Shown: positions 1 to 5,970 of the stretch, piece after piece | Layout of the letters: every line of letters starts with the position of its first letter | Numbering within the stretch: the stretch's first letter is position 1 | Assembly: GCA_030600865.1 (NCBI GenBank) | Contig: JAUVUS010000100.1 | Span: forward strand, 1 to 7,816 | Direction: 5' to 3' | Source: Bacteroidales bacterium | GTDB taxonomy: Bacteria; Bacteroidota; Bacteroidia; Bacteroidales; UBA12077 | DNA length: 7,816 nt | The notes under the pieces: generated by a model | Seen by the model: only the letters and a program-made list of their open reading frames with translations | Database searches by the model: none | What the model was told of the DNA's origin: nothing | Position numbers and translations under genes: made by a program

Positions 1-436
1 AAGCTATCTTTCGGGTTTCAAACATGATAGAATCTTCAAGCAATATTGCCTCCTGCCACTTTTCAAAATCAGCAGGTTTAGCTTTTCGGTATACTTTTTT
101 AAACTCATACTCTGCCGGATTAATTCCTTGTTTCTTTAGTTGAAAGCCAACTATTTCCCCTGTCAATGAAATTATACCAATATCATGTCCCGGAGATGCT
201 TCAACGGCAACAATATCTCCTTTTTTTAGGCGTAACAAATTTGAATTTATAAAAAAATCTTTACGTGTATTTTTAAACCGAACCTCTATAATATCCAGCT
301 TTTTAGATGGCTCCGGGATATTGTTCAGCCAATCAAAAGCTTCTAATTTACTACAGCTTTCAGGTTTTAAACAATTACAAGAAGATATATTTAATTCAGA
401 CTGATTACCTGACTTTTCTTTATCAATATTATCCAT
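1..436 (-). CDS. ricT: PSP1-domain protein, RicT/YaaT-like (3' end beyond window)
   Basis: I translated this by hand from the minus strand. It gives 145 residues that start at ATG 436-434 and stay open to the left edge, so the C-terminal part is missing. An in-frame TAA six bases upstream fixes the start. The N-terminus carries a Cys cluster (C20, C22, C28), followed by 'FDWLNNIP' and then the PSP1 core: 'IIEVRFKNTRKDFF' (49-62), 'LKKGDIVAVEASPGHDIGIIS' split around residues 70-90, and 'LTGEIVGFQLKK'. These match Bacteroidota PSP1 proteins closely. In Bacillus subtilis the relative RicT (YaaT) forms an Fe-S-bearing complex with RicA and RicF that affects RNase Y-dependent mRNA processing; the role in Bacteroidota is not settled. 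Cys-rich N-termini suggest metal or Fe-S binding, which is inference here. It follows holB by 88 bp on the same strand, so co-transcription is likely, though a separate promoter is possible. The family call is firm; the function is tentative. Confidence 0.88.
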   Translation of the reverse strand, partial: MDNIDKEKSGNQSELNISSCNCLKPESCSKLEAFDWLNNIPEPSKKLDIIEVRFKNTRKDFFINSNLLRLKKGDIVAVEASPGHDIGIISLTGEIVGFQLKKQGINPAEYEFKKVYRKAKPADFEKWQEAILLEDSIMFETRKIA

Positions 437-509
437 AACTTACATGTTATACTCTACAAAATCATTCTCACCTTACATTAACTTTGAAAGATAGAGATAT
501 TTCACTTAG

Positions 510-540
510 CAAAAGTAATGAAAATTACTTTTTTATCAAT
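510..540 (-). promoter_or_regulatory. candidate Bacteroidota-type promoter for ricT
   Basis: Read on the minus strand, TACTTTTG (517-510) fits the -7 consensus TAnnTTTG. ATTG (540-537), 19 nt upstream, is one base off the -33 TTTG. The predicted start of transcription would leave a leader of roughly 65 nt before the ricT ATG. The -33 half lies inside the 3' end of holB. Such motifs arise by chance in AT-rich DNA, so this is only a candidate. Confidence 0.3.
511..532. repeat. perfect 9-bp inverted repeat across the holB stop codon
   Basis: Arms AAAAGTAAT (511-519) and ATTACTTTT (524-532) are exact reverse complements around a 4-nt loop. The holB TAA (527-525) lies in one arm. On the minus strand the stem is almost all A-U and has no separate U tract beyond the stem itself, so it would be a weak intrinsic terminator at best. 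It also overlaps the candidate ricT -7 element. The hairpin is seen directly; any function is inference. Confidence 0.3.
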
Positions 541-1190
541 TTTATAATCTTTAAAGCTAAATCTAAAAACACAATTTTATTGTAAGCATTCATTTCAATA
601 TCGGAATGAGCTCGATTCAATGCTTCATAAATCTGATAAATATTTTCCTGATTAATAAACTGAGAAAAATTTTCAGAAAATTCTAATTCTTTCTTTGTCA
701 GATATACAAGGTCTTTATTTTTAATATTTAGCATAAAATTTTCTCGAATAAGCCTAAGAGAATAGGCTAAAAAGCTCTTCTGTTTTTCTCGTCCTATCCT
801 GGAAATTTCATCAACCCAATTAATTATTTCAATAATTTTTCGCTGATAAGACAATCGCATAAATTGTGTAAACTGATCAAAATTATCATTATCTTCTTCA
901 GTTGAACTTATCAGATTTTGTGCTTCGAAATAATTCCCGTTTGCCAGATGAGCTATATCGCCAGCTTTTTCCGGTGATAATCCTAATCTGTCGCAAAGTG
1001 CGTTACGCATACTTTCATTATCAATTTTAGGAATTTTTATTAATTGAGTTCTTGAAAGTATAGTTGATAATATTTGCTCCGAATTTTCCGAAACCATTAA
1101 AAACAATGTCTTCGCAGGAGGTTCTTCAATTAATTTTAATAATTTACTGGCGGCGGTGGCATTCATCTTTTCCGGCAACCATATAATCAT
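525..1190 (-). CDS. holB: DNA polymerase III delta' subunit, C-terminal part (frameshifted holB)
   Basis: This is the second part of a split clamp-loader delta' gene. It ends at TAA 527-525. The first in-frame ATG is at 1190, but homology to delta' continues upstream to 1226, where the codons read L-N-L-K-T-F-E-S-E-Y-K-I before that Met. Diagnostic sequence includes 'MIIWLPEKMNATAASKLLKLIEEPP' (residues 1-25; Walker-B-like strand and the helix that follows) and 'ILSTILSRTQ' (about 40-49), the Bacteroidota version of the SRC motif, with Thr replacing Cys. The arginine in that motif serves as the trans-acting finger to the neighbouring ATPase subunit in the family. The remainder is the helical lid and C-terminal collar domain. 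Removing one A at 1227-1234 joins it to the upstream part as a 375-residue protein, a normal delta' length. Without a frameshift event it could only be made by reinitiation at 1190. Confidence 0.85.
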   Translation of the reverse strand: MIIWLPEKMNATAASKLLKLIEEPPAKTLFLMVSENSEQILSTILSRTQLIKIPKIDNESMRNALCDRLGLSPEKAGDIAHLANGNYFEAQNLISSTEEDNDNFDQFTQFMRLSYQRKIIEIINWVDEISRIGREKQKSFLAYSLRLIRENFMLNIKNKDLVYLTKKELEFSENFSQFINQENIYQIYEALNRAHSDIEMNAYNKIVFLDLALKIIKLIKK

Positions 1191-1206
1191 AATTTTATAT
1201 TCTGAT

Positions 1207-1653
1207 TCAAAAGTTTTGAGATTCAGTTTTTTTTAAAATTTCTTTACTTTCGTTCTTGCTAATAATTCCCTGTTTATTTTCAACATCAATTATTTCATAC
1301 CATTTGTTCTGATTTATATATGGATTTTCAATAATTATTTCGCGCCACAGAGTTATATAATCATCGCTAACAGGATCTTTTTTTACGGTTTTTGATGTTG
1401 ATACCGGATAAACAAAATGCAGATCGGGATGAATTAATTTTTGAAACTTTATACAAGACGGACAAACTCCACAAGAATCATTTTCCTGTTTGTTCTCACA
1501 AGAAACATATTGAGCATAGGCTATTGCCAAAGCTAAATTCCCTGAGCCTTCAGAACCTAAAAAAAGTTGAGCATGACTTACCCTGTTTCCCTTTATAGTA
1601 TGTATTAATTTTTCCTTTATTTTATGATGTCCAACTACTTCTTTAAATTGCAT
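1207..1653 (-). CDS. holB: DNA polymerase III delta' subunit, N-terminal part (frameshifted holB)
   Basis: This is the first part of the clamp-loader delta' subunit, which helps the gamma/tau complex open and load the sliding clamp. ATG 1653 is the start; the upstream frame closes at TAA 1671-1669 with no other Met. 'MQFKEVVGHHKIKEKL' opens domain I. 'LFLGSEGSGNLALAIAYAQ' (30-48) is a degenerate P-loop without the Walker-A Lys, as expected for delta', which binds no ATP. A zinc module follows as C52-x8-C61-x2-C64-x2-C67, then the conserved 'HPDLHFVYP' (75-83). After 'ESKEILKK' (142 residues) the frame enters a tail, TESQNF, and stops at TGA 1209-1207; that tail is not delta'-like. The break lies just before the Walker-B-like strand, so neither part alone contains a complete RecA-like fold. 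The protein is normally essential, so a sequencing or assembly error or a slippage-corrected gene is more likely than true loss. Confidence 0.88.
   Translation of the reverse strand: MQFKEVVGHHKIKEKLIHTIKGNRVSHAQLFLGSEGSGNLALAIAYAQYVSCENKQENDSCGVCPSCIKFQKLIHPDLHFVYPVSTSKTVKKDPVSDDYITLWREIIIENPYINQNKWYEIIDVENKQGIISKNESKEILKKTESQNF
1227..1234 (-). other. A8 homopolymer: frameshift or slippage site in holB
   Basis: The coding strand has eight consecutive A residues here, following TTTT. Reading TTA AAA AAA and then ACT gives the premature end. Skipping one A gives CTG AAT CTC and the expected delta' continuation 'LNLKTFESEYKI'. The needed change is minus one base in DNA or RNA (ribosomal +1). 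In the downstream frame a TAA at 1235-1233 shows that the shift must fall within the A run. It may be a homopolymer error, a genuine mutation, or a transcriptional-slippage site; the sequence cannot separate these. Confidence 0.75.
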
Positions 1654-1705
1654 AAATGTTAAATAATTTTACTTAGATATTTTAACTTCAAAAACGGATA
1701 ATGAG

Positions 1706-1739
1706 CAAAAATAACAATAAACGAAATACAAACCACAAA
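1706..1739 (-). promoter_or_regulatory. candidate Bacteroidota-type promoter for holB
   Basis: On the minus strand TATTTTTG (1713-1706) matches TAnnTTTG exactly, and TTTG (1739-1736) lies 22 nt upstream, slightly wider than the usual spacing of about 19-21. It would give a leader of roughly 45-50 nt before ATG 1653. The region is very AT-rich, so a chance match is possible. Confidence 0.3.
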
Positions 1740-1817
1740 TAAATATTTGGCATTTTTCATATTCCTGTTTACAATTTAGATTATTAAATGTATAATATTA
1801 TTTTGTATGTTAATCAT

Positions 1818-1906
1818 CTGAAATTAGAAATTGGAAATTTGATTAGCCTGCCAGCCGACAAGACAGAAAACCAAGCCTTTTCCCAATTTCAAGTTTCAAA
1901 TTTCAG
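1818..1906. repeat. imperfect inverted repeat with 25-bp arms in the holB/pgk divergent region
   Basis: The arms at 1818-1842 and 1882-1906 match in 20 of 25 positions as reverse complements, with outermost ends CTGAAATT and AATTTCAG. The 39-nt centre is richer in G and C than its surroundings and holds CCTGCCAGCC. The arms themselves are built from repeated GAAATT-like units. It has no coding capacity and lies between two divergent genes, about 115 bp upstream of pgk. It resembles a small non-autonomous or dispersed palindromic repeat more than a terminator, because both flanking genes point away from it. The rest of 1654-2021 holds only the two candidate promoters. Confidence 0.5.
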
Positions 1907-1963
1907 CTACTATAACGGGTCAAAGTTAATACAATTCAAAAGTGTTAACTACTTTTAGGTATT

Positions 1964-1993
1964 TTTGAAAAATGTCAAATATTTCTATCTTTA
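1964..1993 (+). promoter_or_regulatory. candidate Bacteroidota-type promoter for the double pgk
   Basis: TTTG (1964-1967) is followed after 18 nt by TATCTTTA (1986-1993), one base off the -7 consensus TAnnTTTG. The predicted leader is about 20 nt. No Shine-Dalgarno sequence precedes ATG 2022, as is normal in this phylum; the stretch just upstream is A-rich instead. Confidence 0.35.
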
Positions 1994-2021
1994 ACCTGAT
2001 TAATTCATAAAAGCACCAGGC

Positions 2022-4406
2022 ATGTATTCTATCGACAACTATAATTTTACAGGAAAAAAAGTATTAATGCGCGTGGATTTTAACGTTCCGTTAAATGAAA
2101 AACTTGAAATAACAGATGATACAAGGATTATTACTGCAATACCAACGATTCAAAAAATTTTAGCTGAAGGCGGATCAATAATTATTTTAACACATTTGGG
2201 AAGACCAAAAGGTCAATTTAATGAGAGAATGTCCTTAAAAATAATCCTTCCTCATTTAAGTAAAGTCCTTGATAGAGAAGTAAAATTTGCTCCTGATTGT
2301 ATTGGTATTAAAGCAGAAAAATTAGCTAAAACCCTAAACCCCGGTGAAATTCTTTTATTAGAAAATCTAAGATTTTATAAAGAAGAAACAGATGCTGATG
2401 AGGATTTTGCAAAACACCTTGCCAGCCTTGGTGATGTATATGTAAATAATGCATTTGGTACTGCACACAGAGCACATGCTTCGACTTATACCATTGTTAA
2501 ACATTTTCCAAAAAACAGCATGTTTGGGTATCTTGTCGAAAGTGAAATAAATAATATAGACAAAATTTTACACCAACCTTTGCATCCTTTTACAGCAATT
2601 CTCGGAGGATCGAAAATATCTACTAAAATCCATATTATAGAAACATTAATAGAAAAGGTAGATAATTTAATTATTGCGGGAGGAATTGCATACACATTTG
2701 CTAAAGCTATGGGTGGTAAAATCGGAAATTCTTTAGTTGAAGATGAGTTTTTAGATTTTGCAAGACATATTATTAAAGAGGCTGAAAAAAATAAAGTTAA
2801 ATTATATTTACCAAGCGATTGCATTATTGCAGATGATTTTAAAAATGATGCCCAAATTGATCATTGTGATATTAATGAGATACCTGATGGATGGATGGGT
2901 CTTGACATTGGAATTAAATCTGAAAATCGCTTTTCAGAAGTGATCGAAAACTCAAAAAAAATTCTTTGGAATGGCCCGATAGGTGTTTTTGAAATGCCAA
3001 GTTTTTCAATGGGAACATTAAAAATTGCTATGTCGGTAGCCCGTGCAACTGATAAAGGAGCATTTTCCTTGATTGGCGGAGGTGATTCAATAGCTGCAAT
3101 TAACAAGTATAGTTTAGCTCATAAAATCAGCTATATATCGACAGCCGGCGGTGCTTTGCTGGAATACCTTAAAGGAAAGGAACTGCCAAGTATTAAAGCT
3201 ATTAAGCAAAACTTAACCATTGACCGATATAACTTTGAGGGTAAAAAAGTTCTGATGCGTGTTGATTTCAATGTTCCTATGGACGAAAACAGAAAAATTA
3301 CCGATGACACAAGAATTATTACTGCATTACCAACAGCACGTAAAATATTAGCTGAAGGTGGTTCTGTTATATTCTTAACTCATTTAGGCAGACCAAAAGG
3401 TAAGTTCAACGAAGATTTTTCATTAAAACATATATTACCTTATTTATCAAAAGCTCTTGATAAAAAAGTAAAATTTGCTGCTAACTGTATTGGAGAAGAA
3501 GCCATAATTGCAACAACAGTCCTAAAACCAGGAGAATGCCTGTTACTTGAAAATCTTCGATTCCATAAAGAGGAAACCGATGCAGATGAAAATTTCGCTA
3601 AACAATTAGCAGAACTTGGAGACACCTATGTTTTTAATGCTTTTGGAACAGCACACAGGGCACATGCTTCAACATACACTTTAGCCAAGTTTTTTCCTGA
3701 AGATAAAATGTTTGGCTACCTGGTTGAAAATGAAATTAATAATATTGATAAAGTAATAAAACAAGCCAAAAGACCATTTACTGCAATTCTGGGAGGATCT
3801 AAAGTGTCAACTAAAATTCATATCATACTTGCTTTATTGGAAAAAGTTGACAATTTAATTATTGCCGGTGGAATTGCTTTTACTTTTGCTAAAGCTATGG
3901 GTGGTAAAATAGGAAATTCGCTGGTTGAAGATGATTACCTTGATGTTGCCAAAGAAATTATAGCAAAAGCAAAAGAAAACGGAGTTGGACTTTATCTTCC
4001 GACCGACTGTATTATTGCTGATGATTTTAAAAATGATGCAAATATTGAGCATTGCCACATTGACCAGATTAAAGATGGATGGATGGGATTAGATATCGGA
4101 ATAAAATCTGCAAATGAATTTACCGAAGTAATTGAAAACTCATCTACTATACTCTGGAACGGACCAATTGGAGTTTTTGAAATGTCGAATTACTCAATGG
4201 GAACCTTAAAAATCGCCATGGCTGTGGCTCGTGCTACCGATAAAGGAGCATTCTCTTTAATCGGAGGTGGCGACTCTATTGCAGCAGTTAACAAATTCAG
4301 TTTAGCTTATAAAATAAGTTATATTTCAACAGCCGGAGGAGCTTTACTGGAATATATTGAAGGAAAAGAACTACCTGCTTTAAAAGCTATTAATGAGGAT
4401 ATTTAA
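2022..4406 (+). CDS. pgk: tandem double phosphoglycerate kinase (two complete PGK units in one chain)
   Basis: The protein has 794 residues, about twice a normal bacterial PGK (roughly 390-400). PGK transfers phosphate between 1,3-bisphosphoglycerate and ADP in cytosolic glycolysis and gluconeogenesis. An in-frame TAA at 2001-2003 fixes the start at ATG 2022. Unit 1 spans residues 4-397 and unit 2 spans 400-793, with only Leu-Thr between them and no loss at either junction end. Each unit keeps the family signatures (unit 1/unit 2 positions): RVDFNVP with D19/D415 and N21/N417; DDTR R35/R431; THLGRP with H58/H454 and R61/R457; LENLRF R117/R513; AFGTAHR R150/R546; GGSKxSTK with K198+K202/K594+K598; [10 protein letters not shown]324/E720; GGGDS D355/D751. 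Both active sites should therefore work. Both units have Asn where the family usually has Asp in 'NDAFGTAHR' (N143, N539). The gene is divergent from holB and convergent with the ATPase, so it is probably transcribed alone. PGK is normally a monomer, and known natural fusions join PGK to triosephosphate isomerase; I do not know of a PGK-PGK fusion as a described form. Confidence 0.96.
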   Translation: MYSIDNYNFTGKKVLMRVDFNVPLNEKLEITDDTRIITAIPTIQKILAEGGSIIILTHLGRPKGQFNERMSLKIILPHLSKVLDREVKFAPDCIGIKAEKLAKTLNPGEILLLENLRFYKEETDADEDFAKHLASLGDVYVNNAFGTAHRAHASTYTIVKHFPKNSMFGYLVESEINNIDKILHQPLHPFTAILGGSKISTKIHIIETLIEKVDNLIIAGGIAYTFAKAMGGKIGNSLVEDEFLDFARHIIKEAEKNKVKLYLPSDCIIADDFKNDAQIDHCDINEIPDGWMGLDIGIKSENRFSEVIENSKKILWNGPIGVFEMPSFSMGTLKIAMSVARATDKGAFSLIGGGDSIAAINKYSLAHKISYISTAGGALLEYLKGKELPSIKAIKQNLTIDRYNFEGKKVLMRVDFNVPMDENRKITDDTRIITALPTARKILAEGGSVIFLTHLGRPKGKFNEDFSLKHILPYLSKALDKKVKFAANCIGEEAIIATTVLKPGECLLLENLRFHKEETDADENFAKQLAELGDTYVFNAFGTAHRAHASTYTLAKFFPEDKMFGYLVENEINNIDKVIKQAKRPFTAILGGSKVSTKIHIILALLEKVDNLIIAGGIAFTFAKAMGGKIGNSLVEDDYLDVAKEIIAKAKENGVGLYLPTDCIIADDFKNDANIEHCHIDQIKDGWMGLDIGIKSANEFTEVIENSSTILWNGPIGVFEMSNYSMGTLKIAMAVARATDKGAFSLIGGGDSIAAVNKFSLAYKISYISTAGGALLEYIEGKELPALKAINEDI
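2031..4400 (+). repeat. in-frame direct duplication of the entire PGK domain, period 1188 bp
   Basis: Copy 1 is 2031-3212 and copy 2 is 3219-4400, offset by exactly 1188 bp (396 codons). The two copies align over 394 residues with no gap. My hand count gives about 93 differences, so about 76% identity. The initiating M-Y-S of copy 1 corresponds to N-L-T at the start of copy 2, so the stop codon and start Met at the junction have been replaced by sense codons. Many identical residues use different codons in the two copies, which indicates age and purifying selection. A short exact DNA match survives around 2700-2722 and 3888-3910. The least similar stretch is residues 93-104 against 489-500. 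Confidence 0.93.
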
Positions 4407-4447
4407 ATTTAAAAATCCTTTAATAAAAATTGTCTGAAAAGTCAAAT

Positions 4448-5605
4448 TTAAGGAATATACTTTGTCATAAATATGTGCAAACTACAAACTCTAATGTTTT
4501 CATTCATTAAGTAATCATCTGTGTTTGGTGTAATAATATAATTCATTTTTGCATCTACATCCTTAAAGGCTTGGTTCATCCCCTTTTTTGATTTTGGGTT
4601 TGATGTGTATTTTATTTCAATAGCCATTAAGGCTATTCCTCCTTTTACTAAAATCAAATCACATTCTGCGCCCTCGTGTGTTCTGTAAAAAAAAGATTGT
4701 GTATCACTATCAATTTTTTGTACAATCTGTTCTATTACATACCCTTCCCACGATGCACCAAGTATTGGATTAGATTCTAAGGAATTAAAGTCGGGAATAT
4801 CCAGTAAGCTATGCAGAATACCAGAATCTCTTATATAAACTTTTGGTGACTTAACAAGGCGTTTTTTCACATTAGCCGAAAAAGGATACAATTGACGAAT
4901 TAAAAAAGCATCTTCAAGAAAAGCAAGATACTTTTTTATACTAGTAGAGCTTATCTCCAGTGATTTACCAAGATTATTCATATTTAAAATATTGCCATGA
5001 ACATGAGCAATCATTGTCCAAAACCTTCTAAGTACATTACGATTAATATCTAAACCAAGCATCGGCAAGTCTCGTTCGATATATGTTTGTATAAAATTAG
5101 ACAACCACTTTTTCTGTATTCCATCGTTAGGAGCCAAAAAAGCGTCAGGAAAACCTCCTGAAAACCAGTGGTGAAAAATATCTTTTTGGTCAGCTACTTC
5201 TATTATATTAAAAGGAGAAAGCTCCTCGTAGGCTATTCTACCTGCAAGAGACTCTGACGAATCTCTGATTAAATCAGGCGATGCCGATCCCAGAATTATA
5301 AAACGAGCAGGAATCTTATTTAAATCAACCATTGATCGTAAAATCGGAAACAGTTCAGGCATCCGTTGTATTTCATCCAGAATAACACATTTATCCTGAT
5401 TACGTTCAAAAAACAAAACAGGATCATTAAGTTTTGCCCGATCTTTTGGATTTTCTATATCTAAATATATCGTTTCCTTTTCAATATATTTAAGCAAATG
5501 TTTAACTAGGGTTGTTTTACCTACCTGACGTGGGCCAACTATACCAGTAACTGCAAAATAGCTTAATGTTTCCTTTAAACTATCTGTAATAAATCGTAAA
5601 ATCAT
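4448..5605 (-). CDS. AAA_14/DUF4143-family ATP-binding protein
   Basis: The protein has 385 residues, a typical length for the family. The N-terminal ATPase domain shows Walker A G24-P-R-Q-V-G-K30-T-T, Walker B 'CVILDEIQRMPEL' (D77, E78), a sensor-1-like 'FIILGSASPDLI' (102-113), and 'SESLAGRI' (117-124), which is characteristic of AAA_14. A winged-helix-like stretch sits near 'NNLGKSLEISSTSIKKYLAFLEDAFLI'. The C-terminal DUF4143 part contains E314-x-D316 and E330-I-K332, an arrangement resembling the PD-(D/E)xK nuclease fold. These proteins are common, patchily distributed accessory genes whose biochemical job is largely unknown; nuclease or NTP-dependent regulatory roles are inference. Start ATG 5605 is the only option, because TGA 5611-5609 lies in frame just upstream. 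It converges with pgk across 41 bp and has its own candidate promoter overlapped by a palindrome, suggesting independent and possibly self-controlled expression. Confidence 0.9.
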   Translation of the reverse strand: MILRFITDSLKETLSYFAVTGIVGPRQVGKTTLVKHLLKYIEKETIYLDIENPKDRAKLNDPVLFFERNQDKCVILDEIQRMPELFPILRSMVDLNKIPARFIILGSASPDLIRDSSESLAGRIAYEELSPFNIIEVADQKDIFHHWFSGGFPDAFLAPNDGIQKKWLSNFIQTYIERDLPMLGLDINRNVLRRFWTMIAHVHGNILNMNNLGKSLEISSTSIKKYLAFLEDAFLIRQLYPFSANVKKRLVKSPKVYIRDSGILHSLLDIPDFNSLESNPILGASWEGYVIEQIVQKIDSDTQSFFYRTHEGAECDLILVKGGIALMAIEIKYTSNPKSKKGMNQAFKDVDAKMNYIITPNTDDYLMNENIRVCSLHIFMTKYIP

Positions 5606-5609
5606 GTAT

Positions 5610-5641
5610 CAAAGTTAAACATTATCCCTGAAAAAATCAAA
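5610..5641 (-). promoter_or_regulatory. candidate Bacteroidota-type promoter for the DUF4143 ATPase
   Basis: On the minus strand TAACTTTG (5617-5610) matches TAnnTTTG exactly and TTTG (5641-5638) matches the -33 element exactly, 20 nt apart. This is the best promoter match in the window. The -7 element ends only 4 bp before ATG 5605, so the transcript would be leaderless or nearly so. The -33 element and most of the spacer lie in the left arm of the 5621-5667 palindrome. Confidence 0.5.
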
Positions 5642-5667
5642 TTACATTTGACATTTTCGGGGATAAT
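5621..5667. promoter_or_regulatory. near-perfect 47-bp palindrome upstream of the DUF4143 ATPase (possible operator)
   Basis: The 22-bp arms at 5621-5642 and 5646-5667 are reverse complements at 19 of 22 positions around the 3-nt centre TAC. The outer 8 bp (ATTATCCC/GGGATAAT) and inner 6 bp (TCAAAT/ATTTGA) pair perfectly, and one of the three mismatches would be a G-U pair in RNA. It starts 16 bp upstream of the ATPase ATG and covers the candidate -33 element. An operator for a dimeric regulator is the favoured reading. A terminator for the upstream T9SS gene is less likely, because no U tract follows on the minus strand. It could also be a mobile-element remnant. Confidence 0.5.
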
Positions 5668-5788
5668 ACGATTCTAATCTTTTGATAAATCTGCTAACAA
5701 ATATAGCCTGGCTTATAAAATAATATGAATGCCCGTATATTTACCTAACTACAGGGGTTGTATTTTAAAAATCAATTTGTTTACCTAT

Positions 5789-5959
5789 TGGCACTCGTTA
5801 CAACTTAAAATCCGCAAGCCGTAGCACGGATTTGCTGATAATCAGTAAGTTAATTATAATTTGGCATCATCTATATAAATTAACCGTGCCACGGCTAATT
5901 ACTCAATCTGTAAACGGATAAAAATTCACTTACGGGATATTTGGTACAAACGAGCGCCA
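5789..5959. repeat. nested inverted-repeat element of about 171 bp (REP/MITE-like)
   Basis: Outer arms TGGCACTCGTT (5789-5799) and AACGAGCGCCA (5949-5959) pair at 10 of 11 positions. Inner arms AGCCGTAGCACGG (5817-5829) and CCGTGCCACGGCT (5884-5896) pair at 12 of 13. Between and around them are the small palindromes AAATCCG/CGGATTT (5808-5814, 5827-5833) and CTGATAATCAG (5835-5845). The inner arms are locally GC-richer than the AT-rich surroundings. There is no coding capacity. It lies just downstream of the T9SS gene stop (5973-5971). The layered palindromes resemble dispersed REP-type or non-autonomous elements; I see no clear target-site duplication. The stretch 5668-5788 next to it shows nothing recognisable. 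Confidence 0.5.
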
Positions 5960-5970
5960 GCATGTAAAAT

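Noticed and set aside
1392..1598. 68-codon plus-strand open frame
   Set aside because: It is antisense to the conserved zinc module and P-loop region of holB and has no recognisable features.
2486..2824. Open frames antisense to, or in other frames of, the double pgk (2486-2824, 2758-2943, 2861-3106, 3440-3625, 3855-4058)
   Set aside because: They lie wholly inside a strongly conserved PGK reading frame, show no domain character, and are explained as shadow frames.
2022..4406. The pgk duplication as an assembly artefact or a PGK-TIM fusion
   Set aside because: The two units differ at about a quarter of residues and at many silent sites, so they are not a mis-assembled copy. The second unit has PGK motifs throughout and no triosephosphate isomerase motifs.
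4403..4451. AT-only inverted repeat (TTAAATTT/AAATTTAA) across the stop codons of pgk and the ATPase as a bidirectional terminator
   Set aside because: The 8-bp stem is all A-T with a loop of over 30 nt and no clear U tract, so it is indistinguishable from AT-rich background.
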